DNA from: Elymus sibiricus
Taxonomy: Eukaryota; Streptophyta; Magnoliopsida; Poales; Poaceae
NCBI GenBank assembly: GCA_039707655.1
Contig: CM077665.1
Span: 307,768,486-307,832,485 of the forward strand
Direction of reading: 5' to 3'
Length of the DNA stretch: 64,000 nt
Shown here: positions 9,881 to 20,423 of the stretch, piece after piece
Layout: each line of letters opens with the position of its first letter
Numbering within the stretch: the first letter of the stretch is position 1
Notes under the pieces: model-generated
The model's database searches: none
Told to the model about the DNA's origin: nothing
The model's input: only the letters and a program-made list of their open reading frames with translations
Position numbers and translations under genes: made by a program

Positions 9881-11414
9881 TGAGGGATCACTAGAAGAGT
9901 GTCTAGAGGGGGGGTGAATAGACAACTAGCAGGAATTTGAAACCTAACCTTTTCCCAAGTTAATTGGTTGGCAGATTTTAACAATTATGGCTAGTTAACA
10001 AGTCTAGCACACCCTACACATGCATGTCAACAAGTATGGCAGCGGAAAGTAAAGACATTGCACATGGAAGTAAAGAGTTGAGATAGGGAGATCAAACGCA
10101 GGAGGGACACGAAGATTTTTCCCGTGGTTCCGATAGGTGCTGCTATCGTACGTCCAAGTTTATGGAGTCTTCAACCCACGGAGGGTAACGGTCGCGAGAG
10201 TCCACGAAGGGCTCCACCCATAAGGGTCCACGAAGTAGAAACCTTGACTCTTCCATAACGGCTTCCGTCCACGAAGGACTAGCCTCACTATGGGTAGATC
10301 TTCATGAAGTAGGCGATCTCCTTGCCCTTACAAACTTCTTGGTTCACTCCACAACACGAAGTAGGAGGCTCGCAAGCGACACCTAACCAATCTAGGAGGC
10401 ACCACCCTCCAAAAGGTAATATGCTCGGCAATGACGATGAACTCCTTGCTCTTGTGCTTCAAGATGATAGACTCCTCAACACACAATCACTCTCTCACAG
10501 ATTTGGCTTGGTGGAAGAGATGGGATTGGTGGAAAGCAACTTGGGGAGACTAGAGATCAAGATTCATATGGTTGGAATGGAATGGCATGATCTCAACACA
10601 TGAGTAGGTGGCTCTCTCTCAGAAAACTGGATGGGGCAAGTTTGGAATAGTTCTGAGTGCTTCTCGTTCGAGTAGGTGGTGGTGAAGTGGTATATATAGG
10701 CATCTCCAAAAATCCAACCGTTACACACAAAATGACCAACTCGGTGACACCGATGTGTTAATCTCGGTGGTACCGAAGTGACCAAAAGGCAGCAACTTTT
10801 GAATCTCGGTGAGACCGATATATAAAACTCGGTTGCACCGATAAGGTGACCAACGGTCAGATTGCCCAATCTCGGTGACGCCGATTCAACAAACTCGGTG
10901 GTACCGATTTTGTGAAACCGCGTAACAGAAAGTTGGCAACCCAAACTCGGTGGCACCGAAGCAGAATCGGTTGAACCGAAAAGCTAGGGTTTGGCTTAGG
11001 TCTGTCTGAGTATGGGAATCGGTGGCACCGAATGGAAAGTGTTGGTTGCACCGATTTTGGATATTTGACTTTGGACAGACTTTTGTGGAAGAGCTTGTGG
11101 GTGTTTTTGGTGACTATCACTTGTGCACGTATGAGCATTTTGTTCACCAACAATACCTTACCCCCTTTTAATAGTATTGGCTTTCCTATGGACTCAAAGT
11201 GATTTCTCACAAAGTAAAATGCAGAGTCCTCTTGCTTGAAGCTTTGCCAATCCATTTCCTTGCATCTTGGGGTATCTCCACAATCTCCACAATCCTTTTG
11301 CCAACCCTCTCTGTGGACTTTATCTGAAATACACTAGGTAAAAGTATTAGTCCAAGAGACAATGTATGTTGTCATGAATTATCAAAACCACCAAGGGAGC
11401 ATGTTGTGCTTTCA
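9881..11414 (-). repeat. 3' LTR of the copia element (1534 bp)
   Basis: Matches 17478-19010 closely along its length. A TATATATA box lies at 10691-10698. About ten copies of a palindrome of the form TCGGTGNNACCGA lie between 10737 and 11060. Confidence 0.95.
10737..11060. promoter_or_regulatory. Cluster of CGGTGNNACCG palindromes in the copia LTR
   Basis: Repeated near-palindromes (CTCGGTGACACCGATG, CTCGGTGGTACCGAAG, CTCGGTTGCACCGATA and others) occur about every 30 bp, just upstream (minus sense) of the TATA box. The same cluster recurs at 18333-18660 in the other LTR, and a few copies lie in the internal 3' non-coding region (12562-12665). CGG palindromes in the LTR are a known Sirevirus feature; their function is not established. 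Confidence 0.75.
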
Positions 11415-13478
11415 ATCTCCTCCTTTTTGGTAATTGATGACAACATACAATCAAAGCTTCAAATAAAGATATGCATGGATATAATGAAGACTTTGAGAGA
11501 CACATGACTTAGATTTGCTCCCCCTAAATGTGTGCAAACCCTTTAAAGGATAGTTGCTTTGGAATGCATGGACACACATATAGTGGAAGGGATATAATGA
11601 GTCATGTGTATCTTGTCTATAAGCATCAAATATATATGAATGAGATGTATCCTTGTTCAAGACTTCACTCTTGCAAACAATATGTGCAAGAAGCAAGAGA
11701 TCATCTTGATCAAAGATATGATGCATATACTTACCTTGAGTTCTTGAGCATTCTAGTAGTAGAAACACACTTGAGAAAACAATGTTAGGAAACACAAGAG
11801 TATTCTACAAATCAAAAGGCAACAGAATTCAAAAGTACCAAGATATGGAGAACATATGGAAGATAGTATTCCTTAAAAATTTATATGTCTCCAAGATCAT
11901 TTAGAGCTTTCTCCCCTTAGATTTGAAAATAGTGGATCATCCTCTCCCCCTGAATCTTAGCATGTAGATATTGGGATTGGATAGGGTGAGAAAAGTCTAA
12001 CATGAGTGGTCAAATAAAATAGGCATATTATTCTCCAAAACATATTTTTCTCCCCCCACTTTGGTATTCTCACCTTGTCTACATATATGAACTTTGATAT
12101 TCTCCCTATTGATTATATCTCCCCCTTTGCATAAGCATGTATCTCCCCCTTTAGCATTGAAGCTTTGGTATTTCTCCCCCTTGATTATATCTCCCCCTTT
12201 GCATAAGCATGTATCTCCCCCTTTAGCATTGAAGCTTTGGTATTTCTCCCCCTTTGGCATTAATTTCCAAAAAGGTCAAACATAGGATCAGATACAGGGA
12301 TCATTGATAAGAAGGGATCCTTGAGAACAAGGGTCATTGAATGTAGGGATCATAGACAAGAAAATTTGAGGGAATCATTGAAAATAATTTCTCTCCCTTT
12401 GGCTGATCTGAGATCGTGTAAGACTTCTCCTCCTTTGAGTTAGGGATCCTAGAATAAAGAATTTCTCCCCCTAAGTTTTTTTTAAAGAAGGGATCATCGA
12501 AGAAACAAAGACATTACTTGAAAGATCATTAAAGAAACATAGATTTAGAGAAGAAATAAAATCGGTGACTCCGAGACAAACAAATCGGTGGTACCGAGAT
12601 TTTGTGGTGCAGCTCATCTGCTAATTCGGTAGAACCGAGTTATTTGTATCGGCAGCGCCGGGGCTAAAACAGAAACTTGGCACAGTTTGGAAACTTGCAA
12701 ATGAATTCAGAAACCTTTTAACAAAGTGTCAAAAGAGAAATTTTTAAAAAAATGCAAAAGACTTTACAGAAAGATATCAACTAGAGAAGATTTGAGTGGT
12801 TCCAAGAAATCTTGCAAATAGAGAATGAACCACACAAGACTCTTAACTAGATGATGGGCGGTGACTGGGTCACCTATATTAGAGTATATTGACTTAGGAG
12901 CCAAGCAAGAATTCTTGATCATAGGTCATACACATCGTTAAGCTCAAAATGGGGTTTCCATTTTTCGATTAAGCATTTTAATGTTTTCATATCACATGAG
13001 TTGCTTTAGCTCATGACTTGGAGTAAAGCCTTTTCAAGTATATGAGTAGATACCTTTGAGTGATGTTGATGACGTGGCTTGTAGGTGAACTTGTTGAGGA
13101 TGCTCGAGGTTGATGAAGATCATCTTGAGATGGGAGCAATCCTTCTCGTTTTAGTTCACTTGTCACCTACAAAGGTTAGTCAAGCAAGGAAGAACATGAT
13201 ATGATACGATACCAATTGTGAAGTATAAATATGTGTCAAGGATATGTTTTTGTTGTCTTCTTCCTTCCATCATCAAGAAAACTTGTGGATACTTGGTCAT
13301 GACAAGATTGCTTATGATTGGAGTTGATGGCAATCTTGTGGAATGAAGTTCTTCCAAGTACCTACAAAAGGTTAGATGGAATACAAGGGAGCATAGAATT
13401 CCATGGTATAAGATAATATATCAAGAGTATCATGGAAATGTCAAGAAAGCACATGCTCTTGCATGCAACCGAGTGAGT
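11415..13478 (-). other. Copia 3' non-coding region with multiplied polypurine tracts
   Basis: No gene is seen between the polyprotein stop and the 3' LTR. On the minus strand the region has many purine tracts of the form AAAGGGGGAGA, including one directly beside the LTR (11415-11431) and several at 11513-11526 and 12048-12260. The length of this tail (about 2 kb) fits a Sirevirus. No env-like ORF was found. Confidence 0.75.
12111..12254. repeat. 72-bp tandem duplication carrying polypurine tracts
   Basis: Two 72-bp units (12111-12182, 12183-12254), each with three CTCCCCCTT tracts on the plus strand (purine tracts on the coding strand). The units appear almost identical. Being a multiple of three, the repeat also appears as a duplicated 24-residue peptide in a short minus-strand frame, which is probably not a protein. 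Confidence 0.9.
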
Positions 13479-16400
13479 CTAGCTCAAGTTTGAAGCATCA
13501 ATGATGTTCAACTCACTCCTCAAGTAACAAAACGTTTTCTCATCAAGTGGCTTAGTAAAGATATCGGCTAATTGCTTGTTAGTACGGACATGCTTAAGAT
13601 TAATATCTCCTTTGGCAACATGATCATGAATGAAATGATGTCTAACTTGAATATGTTTAGTTCGAGAATGTTGCACAGGATTATGACCAATTTTAATAGC
13701 ACTTTCATTGTCACAAAGTAATGGAACATTTTTAACATGAATTCCATAATCCTTAAGCGTGTGTGTCATCCATAGTAATTGTGCACAACACGATCCGGCA
13801 GTAATATACTCAGCTTCGGCAGTAGATAGAGATACTGAGTTTTGTTTCTTGGAGGACCAAGACACAAGAGATCTACCCAAAAATTGACAAGTACCCGAGG
13901 TGGATTTTCTATCAACCTTGTCACCGGCATAGTCCGAATCGGAATAGCCAACAAGGTTAAAAGAAGATCCCTTGGGATACCAAATGCCAAAGTTTGGTGT
14001 TTGTATCAAATATCTCACAATACGTTTTACGGCCAAAAGATGACACTCTTTAGGTGCAGCTTGATATCTAGCACACATGCAAACACTAAGCATAATATCG
14101 GGACGGGAGGCACATAGATATAGCAATGAACCAATCATAGATCGATAAACTTTTTGATCAACCGGTTCGTCCTCCTTGGTAAGATCAACATGTCCACTAG
14201 TAGGCATAGGAGTTTTCATACCTTTGCATTCTTGCATGTTGAACTTCTTGATCAAGTCCTTGGTATACTTAGTTTGAGAGATGAAAGTTCCTTCTCTCGT
14301 TTGCTTGATTTGCAAACCAAGAAAGAATTTCAGCTCACACATCATGGACATCTCATACTTCTCGGACATCAACCTTCCAAATCTTTCACTAAATTGTGGG
14401 TTAGTAGATCCAAAGATAATATCATCCACATAGATTTGGCACACAAATAATTCACCATTAACTCTCTTAGTGAATAAGGTTGCGTCAATTTTACCAATTT
14501 CAAAACCCTTTTCAATGAGAAACTTCGTTAAGCATTTGTACCAAGCACGAGGAGCTTGCTTAAGACCATAAAGAGCTTTACGAAGCTTGTAAACATGATT
14601 AGGTTTCTTAGGATTCACAAAACCAGGTGGTTGCTTAACATAGATTTCTTCTTCAATCTCACCATTTAAAAAAGCACTTTTAATGTCCATTTGATAAAGC
14701 GTGATATCATGGTGATTAGCATAAGCAAGAAGAATGTGAATAGCTTCAAGTCTAATGACAGGGGCATAGGTCCCACCGTAGTCCATACCTTCTACTTGCG
14801 TATATCCTTGGGCTACGAGACGTGCCTTGTTGCGTACGACTTGACCGTCTTCGTCTTGCTTGTTCCGAAACACCCATTTGGTTCCGATGATGTTTTGCTC
14901 ATCCTTGGGCTTTTCCACAAGTGTCCACACTTCGTTCCTCTCGAAGTTGTGAAGCTCTTCATGCATCGCGTTCACCCAATCCGGGTCTTCAAGAGCTTGT
15001 TCTACCTTCAAGGGTTCAATGCTAGAGATGAAAGAATAATGCTCACAAAAGTTAGCTAGGCGAGTTTTAGAGCGAGTGATTCTCCCTGTTTGTATATCAC
15101 CAAAGATTTGGTTTAGGGGATGGTTCTTGGTCACTTGTGCTCTAACTCGGGGTAGCTTTGGCTTGTTGGATGGTGGAGCTTCTTCTTCATCATCATCTCC
15201 TTCATCTTCGTTGTTGTCGAAGGTGTCATTCCCTTGAGGTGGTGGTGAAAGAGGTTGTGGTGGATCTTCATGATGTACTTCCTCCTCTTCATCATCTTGT
15301 CGTGTACCGCTTGTGGATGCCTCCATGTCGTGTCGAGGATCACCTTGACGTGAAGTAGGGGCTTCCACTTGAATTGATGAAGTACTTTCCTTCACCTCCA
15401 TGGGACGAATCTTGCCAATGGACAAGTCTTGGATAGCTTCCGAAGGGTCCTTATCACCTACATCATTTGGCAATTGTTCGACTTGCGAACCATTAGATTC
15501 ATCAAACTTCACATCTACCGTCTCTTCAACTTTTTGAGTGAAGTTGTTGTAGACACGGTATGTGTGAGAGTTCGATCCATAACCGAGTAGGAATCCTTCA
15601 TGAGGTTTAGGAGCAAATTTAGTACGACGATGCTTATCAAGAATGTAGCACTTTGAGCCGAATACCCGAAAGTATCCAACTTGGGGTTTGTTACCGGTGA
15701 GTAGCTCGTATGTCGTTTTACCGAGAAGCTTGTGTAAGTAAAGTCGGTTTGTGGCATGACATGCTGTTTCCACGGCTTCTGCCCAAAAGTGTCTTGGCGT
15801 CTTGTATTCATCAAGCATCGTTCTTGCCATGTCAATAAGCATTCGGTTCTTCCTCTCAACAACTCCATTTTGTTGAGGTGTGTACGTAGCCGAGAACTCA
15901 TGTGAAACACCTTCTTCGTCAAGAAAAGTATCCACATGGGTGTTCTTGAACTTCGATCCGTTATCGCTTCGAACCTTCTTGATCTTCACTTCAAACTGAT
16001 TTTGCGCTTTGCGAATGAAGTTCTGGAAGATCTTTTGAACCTGCGACTTATCATCAAGAAAGAATACCCACGTAAATCTGGAAAAATCATCAACTATAAC
16101 TAGACCATAGGAATTTCCACCGAGACTCTTATAAGCATTGGGACCAAAAAGATCCATGTGAAGTAACTCGAGTGGTCTCCTAGTAGTCATGATATTCTTA
16201 ACGGGATGACTTTCACCTACTTGCTTTCCAGCTTGACAAGCACTACAAAGTCTATCTTTGTCAAAGATAACATCTTTAACACCAAGTATATGATCACCTT
16301 TGATAAGCTTGTCTAAGTTACGCATGCCAACATGTCCTAGTCTTCTATGCCAAAGCCAACCTTTAGAAGATTTTGCAATAAGACAAGTACGAGGTTTGGA

Positions 16401-17423
16401 TCTCTTAGTGAAATCGACAATGTATAGATCACCTCTACGGAAACCGGTAAACACCATTTTATGATTATCTTGACGAAACACTTGGCAATCTACTTTCGTG
16501 AATAGCACATTAAAACCAAAGTCGGCAAGTCTAGATACGGAAAGAAGGTTGTAGGCAAGAGATTCAACAAGCATAACATTTTGAATAGAGCTATCATGAG
16601 ATATGGCCACCTTACGAAGACCAAGTACCTTACCCTTGGAGTTGTCTCCAAATGTTACGTACCTTTGCGGTCCATGGTTTGGTGTGATTTCTTCAAACAT
16701 TTCTCTATCTCCGGTCATATGATCGGTGCATCCGCTATCGAGAATCCACTCTTTTCCTCCGGACATGTAATCCTTGAAGTTTGCCATGAGACTTAGATTC
16801 TTCATGATCTTCTCATACTCGATGTCGAACGGCTCATCTTCATCATAGTAGCCATGTTCCACATTGTCATCATCAAGTGGGAAATCCTCGTCACAAAGAA
16901 CAAGAGATTCGTTAGGATTGTGATCATGACAATGTTCAAACTTGTGAATTCGAATGGCTTCTACAATGATGTTGTTGATAGTTGTGACATCTCCTTTAGC
17001 ACGCATGAGGTCTCTAAGCTCAAATCGACAATCATCAAACTTGGGATCACTAGGCGTCATTTTGTGGAAGGCAATGGTTTTATGAAGAATCTCATCAAGA
17101 TTACTCAATGAATAACTTGGATATCGTTTCTCCAAGTCATTCCACAAAGTATAAGCACATTCAAAATTCTTCATTTGATTAAGCACATTTTGAGGCAATG
17201 CTCTAACAATGAGATTAACTCTTCTAAGATTGCATAGCATATCAATTTCCTCTTCGTGTGTGGGATGTAAAGGATCAATGGGAGGAACATAAGGGCTCTT
17301 AACATATTTGCTCAATTGAAATTCATTAAACAGCTCAAGCATCAAAGTTTTCCATTGACTATAGTACTCTCCATCAAGAATAGGCACTCTACAACTCAAA
17401 CTCTCTATACTAGACACATCCAT
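13479..17423 (-). CDS. Ty1/copia Gag-Pol polyprotein (1314 aa, uninterrupted)
   Basis: A single open frame from ATG 17423 to the stop at 13479. In order: a UBN2-type Gag (about 10-165); protease with DSGCTDHMTG (Asp229); GAG-pre-integrase zinc finger H359, H364, C393, C396; integrase core D424, D487, E523; an acidic, low-complexity linker (about 700-755); reverse transcriptase with QMDIKSAFLNG (D913), LYGLKQAPRAWY and YVDD at 998-1001; and RNase H with GYSDSDYAG, STAEAEY (E1203) and CDNES. Domain order PR-IN-RT-RH is diagnostic of copia. The start is the first Met, 41 bases downstream of the primer site. Oddity: no CCHC zinc knuckle lies between Gag and protease; Gag runs within about 60 residues into the protease, suggesting an in-frame deletion of nucleocapsid. 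All catalytic residues looked for are present, but the element may still be defective for packaging. Confidence 0.95.
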   Translation of the reverse strand: MDVSSIESLSCRVPILDGEYYSQWKTLMLELFNEFQLSKYVKSPYVPPIDPLHPTHEEEIDMLCNLRRVNLIVRALPQNVLNQMKNFECAYTLWNDLEKRYPSYSLSNLDEILHKTIAFHKMTPSDPKFDDCRFELRDLMRAKGDVTTINNIIVEAIRIHKFEHCHDHNPNESLVLCDEDFPLDDDNVEHGYYDEDEPFDIEYEKIMKNLSLMANFKDYMSGGKEWILDSGCTDHMTGDREMFEEITPNHGPQRYVTFGDNSKGKVLGLRKVAISHDSSIQNVMLVESLAYNLLSVSRLADFGFNVLFTKVDCQVFRQDNHKMVFTGFRRGDLYIVDFTKRSKPRTCLIAKSSKGWLWHRRLGHVGMRNLDKLIKGDHILGVKDVIFDKDRLCSACQAGKQVGESHPVKNIMTTRRPLELLHMDLFGPNAYKSLGGNSYGLVIVDDFSRFTWVFFLDDKSQVQKIFQNFIRKAQNQFEVKIKKVRSDNGSKFKNTHVDTFLDEEGVSHEFSATYTPQQNGVVERKNRMLIDMARTMLDEYKTPRHFWAEAVETACHATNRLYLHKLLGKTTYELLTGNKPQVGYFRVFGSKCYILDKHRRTKFAPKPHEGFLLGYGSNSHTYRVYNNFTQKVEETVDVKFDESNGSQVEQLPNDVGDKDPSEAIQDLSIGKIRPMEVKESTSSIQVEAPTSRQGDPRHDMEASTSGTRQDDEEEEVHHEDPPQPLSPPPQGNDTFDNNEDEGDDDEEEAPPSNKPKLPRVRAQVTKNHPLNQIFGDIQTGRITRSKTRLANFCEHYSFISSIEPLKVEQALEDPDWVNAMHEELHNFERNEVWTLVEKPKDEQNIIGTKWVFRNKQDEDGQVVRNKARLVAQGYTQVEGMDYGGTYAPVIRLEAIHILLAYANHHDITLYQMDIKSAFLNGEIEEEIYVKQPPGFVNPKKPNHVYKLRKALYGLKQAPRAWYKCLTKFLIEKGFEIGKIDATLFTKRVNGELFVCQIYVDDIIFGSTNPQFSERFGRLMSEKYEMSMMCELKFFLGLQIKQTREGTFISQTKYTKDLIKKFNMQECKGMKTPMPTSGHVDLTKEDEPVDQKVYRSMIGSLLYLCASRPDIMLSVCMCARYQAAPKECHLLAVKRIVRYLIQTPNFGIWYPKGSSFNLVGYSDSDYAGDKVDRKSTSGTCQFLGRSLVSWSSKKQNSVSLSTAEAEYITAGSCCAQLLWMTHTLKDYGIHVKNVPLLCDNESAIKIGHNPVQHSRTKHIQVRHHFIHDHVAKGDINLKHVRTNKQLADIFTKPLDEKTFCYLRSELNIIDASNLS

Positions 17424-17463
17424 CTTCCTCCACGGTGATTAAACCGAAGCAATGGAGGCCAAA

Positions 17464-17475
17464 GCTCTGATACCA
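17464..17475 (-). other. Copia primer-binding site (initiator tRNA-Met)
   Basis: The minus strand reads TGGTATCAGAGC two bases after the 5' LTR end, the standard complement of the initiator tRNA-Met 3' end. Confidence 0.95.
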
Positions 17476-17477
17476 AT

Positions 17478-19010
17478 TGAGGGATCACTAGAAGAGTGTC
17501 TAGAGGGGGGTGAATAGACTACTAGCAGGAATTTAAAACCTAACCTTTTCCCAAGTTAATTGGTTGGCAGATCTTAACAATTATAGCTAGTTAACAAGTC
17601 TAGCACACCCTACACATGCATGTCAACAAGTATGGCAGCGGAAAGTAAGGACATTGCACATGGAAGTAAAGAGTTGAGATAGGGAGATCAAACGCATGAG
17701 GGACACGAAGATTTTTCCCGTGGTTCCGATAGGTGGTGCTATCGTACGTCCATGTTTATGGAGTCTTCAACCCACGGAGGGTAACGGTCGCGAGAGTCCA
17801 CGGAGGGCTCCACCCATAAGGGTCCACGAAGTAGCAACCTTGACTATTCCATAACGGCTTCCGTCCACGAAGGACTAGCCTCACTATGGGTAGATCTTTA
17901 CGAAGTAGGTGATCTCCTTGCCCTTACAAACTTCTTGGTTCACTCCACAACACGAAGTAGGAGGCTCCCAAGCGACACCTAACCAATCTAGGAGGCACCA
18001 CCCTCCAAAAGGTAATAGGCTAGGCAATGACGATGAACTCCTTGCTCTTGTGCTTCAAGATGATAGACTCCTCAACACACAATCACTCTCTCACAGATTT
18101 GGCTTGGTGGAAGAGATGGGATTGGTGGAAAGCAACTTGGGGAGGCTAGAGATCAAGATTCATATGGTTGGAATGGAATGGCATGATCTCAACACATGAG
18201 TAGGTGGCTCTCTCTCAGAAAACTGGATGGGGCAAGTATGGAATAGTTCTGAGTGCTTCTCTTTCGAGTAGGTGGTGGTGAAGGGGTATATATAGGCATC
18301 TCCAAAAATCCAACCGTTACACACAAAATGACCAACTCGGTGACACCGATGTGTTAATCTCGGTGGTACCGAAGTGACCAAAAGGCAGCAACTTTTGAAT
18401 CTCGGAGAGACCGATATATAAAACTCGGTTGCACCGATAAGGTGACCAACGGTTAGATTGCCCAATCTCGGTGACGCCGATTCAACAAACTCGGTGGTAC
18501 CGATTTTGTGAAACTGCGTAACAGAAAGTTGGCAACCCAAACTCGGTGGCACCGAAGCAGAATCGGTTGAACCGAAAAGCTAGGGTTTGGCTTAGGTCTG
18601 TCTGAGTATGGGAATCGGTGGCACCGAATGGAAAGTGTTGGTTGCACCGATTTTGGAAATTTGACTTTGGACAGACTTTTGTGGAAGAGCTTGTGGGTGT
18701 TTTTGGTGACTATCACTTGTGCACGTATGAGCATTTTGTTCACCAACAATACCTTACCACCTTTTAATAGTATTGGCTTTCCTATGGACTCAAAGTGATT
18801 TCTCACAAAGTAAAATGCAGAGTCCTCTTGCTTGAAGCTTTGCCAATCCATTTCCTTGCATCTTGGGGTATCTCCACAATCTCCACAATCCTTTTGCCAA
18901 CCCTCTTTGTGGTCTTTATCTGAAATACACTAGGTAAAAGTATTAGTCCAAGAGACAATGTATGTTGTCATGAATTATCAAAACCACCAAGGGAGCATGT
19001 TGTGCTTTCA
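17478..19010 (-). repeat. 5' LTR of the copia element (1533 bp)
   Basis: TGAGGGATCACTAG to GTGCTTTCA, matching 9881-11414. A TATATATA box lies at 18287-18294, with the CGG-palindrome cluster at 18333-18660. This LTR is not the outer edge of the element: 268 bp more lie before the target duplication. Confidence 0.95.
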
Positions 19011-19278
19011 ATCTCCCCCTTTTTGGTAATTGATGACAACATACAATCAAAGCTTCAAATAAAGATATGCATGGATATAATGAAGACTTTGAGAGACACA
19101 TGACTTAGATTTGCTCCCCCTAAATGTGTGCAAACCCTTTAAAGGATAGTTGCTTTGGAATGCATGGACACACATATAGTGGAAGGGATATAATGAGTCA
19201 TGTGTATCTTGGCTATATGCATCAAATGTATGTTGTCAAGAATTATCAAAACCACCAAGGGAGCATGTTGTGCTTTCA
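19011..19278 (-). repeat. Extra terminus: PPT-proximal internal segment plus LTR tip
   Basis: After the 5' LTR the plus strand continues with about 215 bp matching the internal DNA that normally lies beside the 3' LTR (11415 to about 11625). Then come about 50 bp matching the LTR edge (TGTATGTTGTCAAGAATT… to GTGCTTTCA), then the TTTCT duplication. In element orientation the order is LTR tip, PPT-proximal DNA, full LTR. It therefore sits inside the target duplication. Confidence 0.9.
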
Positions 19279-19283
19279 TTTCT

Positions 19284-19801
19284 TCATGGAGCTGAAGCAT
19301 TGAAAGACCGGCTCAACATCACACGGATTTCTTTATTCCCAATAAATTTATCAAATCAACTGGAGTCTGCTTGTTTGACCCGGCGTCACCAACGATCATG
19401 ACCCGGCATTGTCAAAAATCATGACCCGGCAGATTCTATATAAGTAACCTGGCTTCACAGGTGGAAGTGGTTTAACAATGGACGAATTTCTATTCCCAAT
19501 ATTTTTATCAAGCAATGGAAGCCGGCTCAACTTCATATGGTTTTCTTATCTCCAATAATTTCATCAAGCCAAAGCATTGGCGGCCGACTCAACGGCATAT
19601 GGGTGTTTTATTCCCAATATTTTGCAAAGGACATAGACCTGTAATATGATTGTGATGACGGCTCGTTAATATGAAGAAACCCGGATTTTCAAGGAGTTAC
19701 TTCATTAAGCCGGCCAGTGGAGCAAGCCGGTCCTTTAACATATTTGTTATTCTTATTTCAAGAGCTTACCATGAATAAATTCAAGCTAACCTGGGGGCTA
19801 A
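19284..19801 (+). other. Element 1 3' internal region and polypurine tract
   Basis: Non-coding remainder of element 1 after the copia. Three related stretches with 'ATTCCCAATA…TTATCAA' and 'GAAGCCGGCTCAAC'-type phrases suggest a worn tandem repeat of about 110 bp. The PPT AACCTGGGGGCTAA (19788-19801) abuts the 3' LTR. Confidence 0.7.
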
Positions 19802-20423
19802 TGTCGGGGATATTATCCCGCGGTATAACCCGGCCTGAAGTATGACCCGGCCGGGGATTGGCGACTCACTGCTGCGCCAGCCGAGCTTGGTGACTCATTG
19901 GTGACCGGGCCCATCGTATGGCAGCTCATAGGTCACCTCTATTACCGGGTCGCAGGACGACCAGGCCCAAGGCCCAGCGTGTAAGCCGGCGCTAGGTGGC
20001 TCACAGAGGAGGCCCACGATGAGGAAGGATTCCTTCATAAAGGAAACAAGACCCGTAGGATTCAAGAGAGACTAGTCCTAATCCTACTCCTAGTAGGACT
20101 CTACATGTAAAACCTACCCCTTCCACTTATATAAGGAGGGGTAGATCACCCCTAGGGGGACAAGTTCAAGTCATTAGAGATAGACAGATTAGAGGCGCTC
20201 GAGATTAGAGGTAGCGACTACGCACCCTTGTAATTGAGATCGTCATCATCATCAATATAGACACAAAGCAGGACATAGGCTTTTACCTCCATCTGAGGGG
20301 CCGAACCTGGGTAAACTCGCGTCTCTCAATTCCGACCAACCCCTCTCAAGCCGCCACATAGTTGCGATGGCCTCACACCCAAGTTCTCTCACGAGGACAT
20401 CTTGCCGTGACAAAACCACGACA
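19802..20423 (+). repeat. 3' LTR of element 1 (622 bp)
   Basis: TGTCGGGGATATTATCCC to CACGACA, followed by the TTAAG duplication. TATATAAGG box at 20128-20136. Differs from the 5' LTR by scattered substitutions and about 20 bp of deletions. Confidence 0.93.

Larger units (their letters stand above)
9881..19278 (-). mobile_element. Sirevirus-type Ty1/copia element, TSD TTTCT
   Basis: The outer edges are TGAGGGATCACTAG (9881) and …GTGCTTTCA (19278), flanked by a perfect TTTCT duplication (9876-9880, 19279-19283) inside element 1. Orientation is minus: a primer site complementary to initiator tRNA-Met (TGGTATCAGAGC on the minus strand) lies at 17464-17475 beside the right LTR, and polypurine tracts lie beside the left LTR. 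Multiple CGG palindromes in the LTR and repeated AAAGGGGGAGA tracts in the 3' non-coding region are known Sirevirus hallmarks; the Triticeae Maximus group is the likely relative. The right end carries an extra 268 bp beyond the normal LTR. The LTRs are nearly identical by eye and the polyprotein is uninterrupted, so this is one of the younger insertions. Confidence 0.95.
4526..20423 (+). mobile_element. Element 1: large non-autonomous Tat-like LTR retrotransposon, TSD TTAAG
   Basis: Bounded by matching LTRs (4526-5167 and 19802-20423) and a perfect 5-bp duplication, TTAAG, at 4521-4525 and 20424-20428. A primer-site-like TTGGCGCCCACCGTGGGG follows the left LTR and a purine tract (AACCTGGGGGCTAA) precedes the right LTR, giving plus-strand orientation. 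Without the inserted copia (9881-19278) its internal region is about 5.2 kb. I see no gag, protease, RT or integrase motif in any frame, so it must have been mobilised in trans. The internal DNA is a GC-rich block followed by several unrelated tandem arrays. It inserted into the pol of chromovirus A. Confidence 0.92.
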
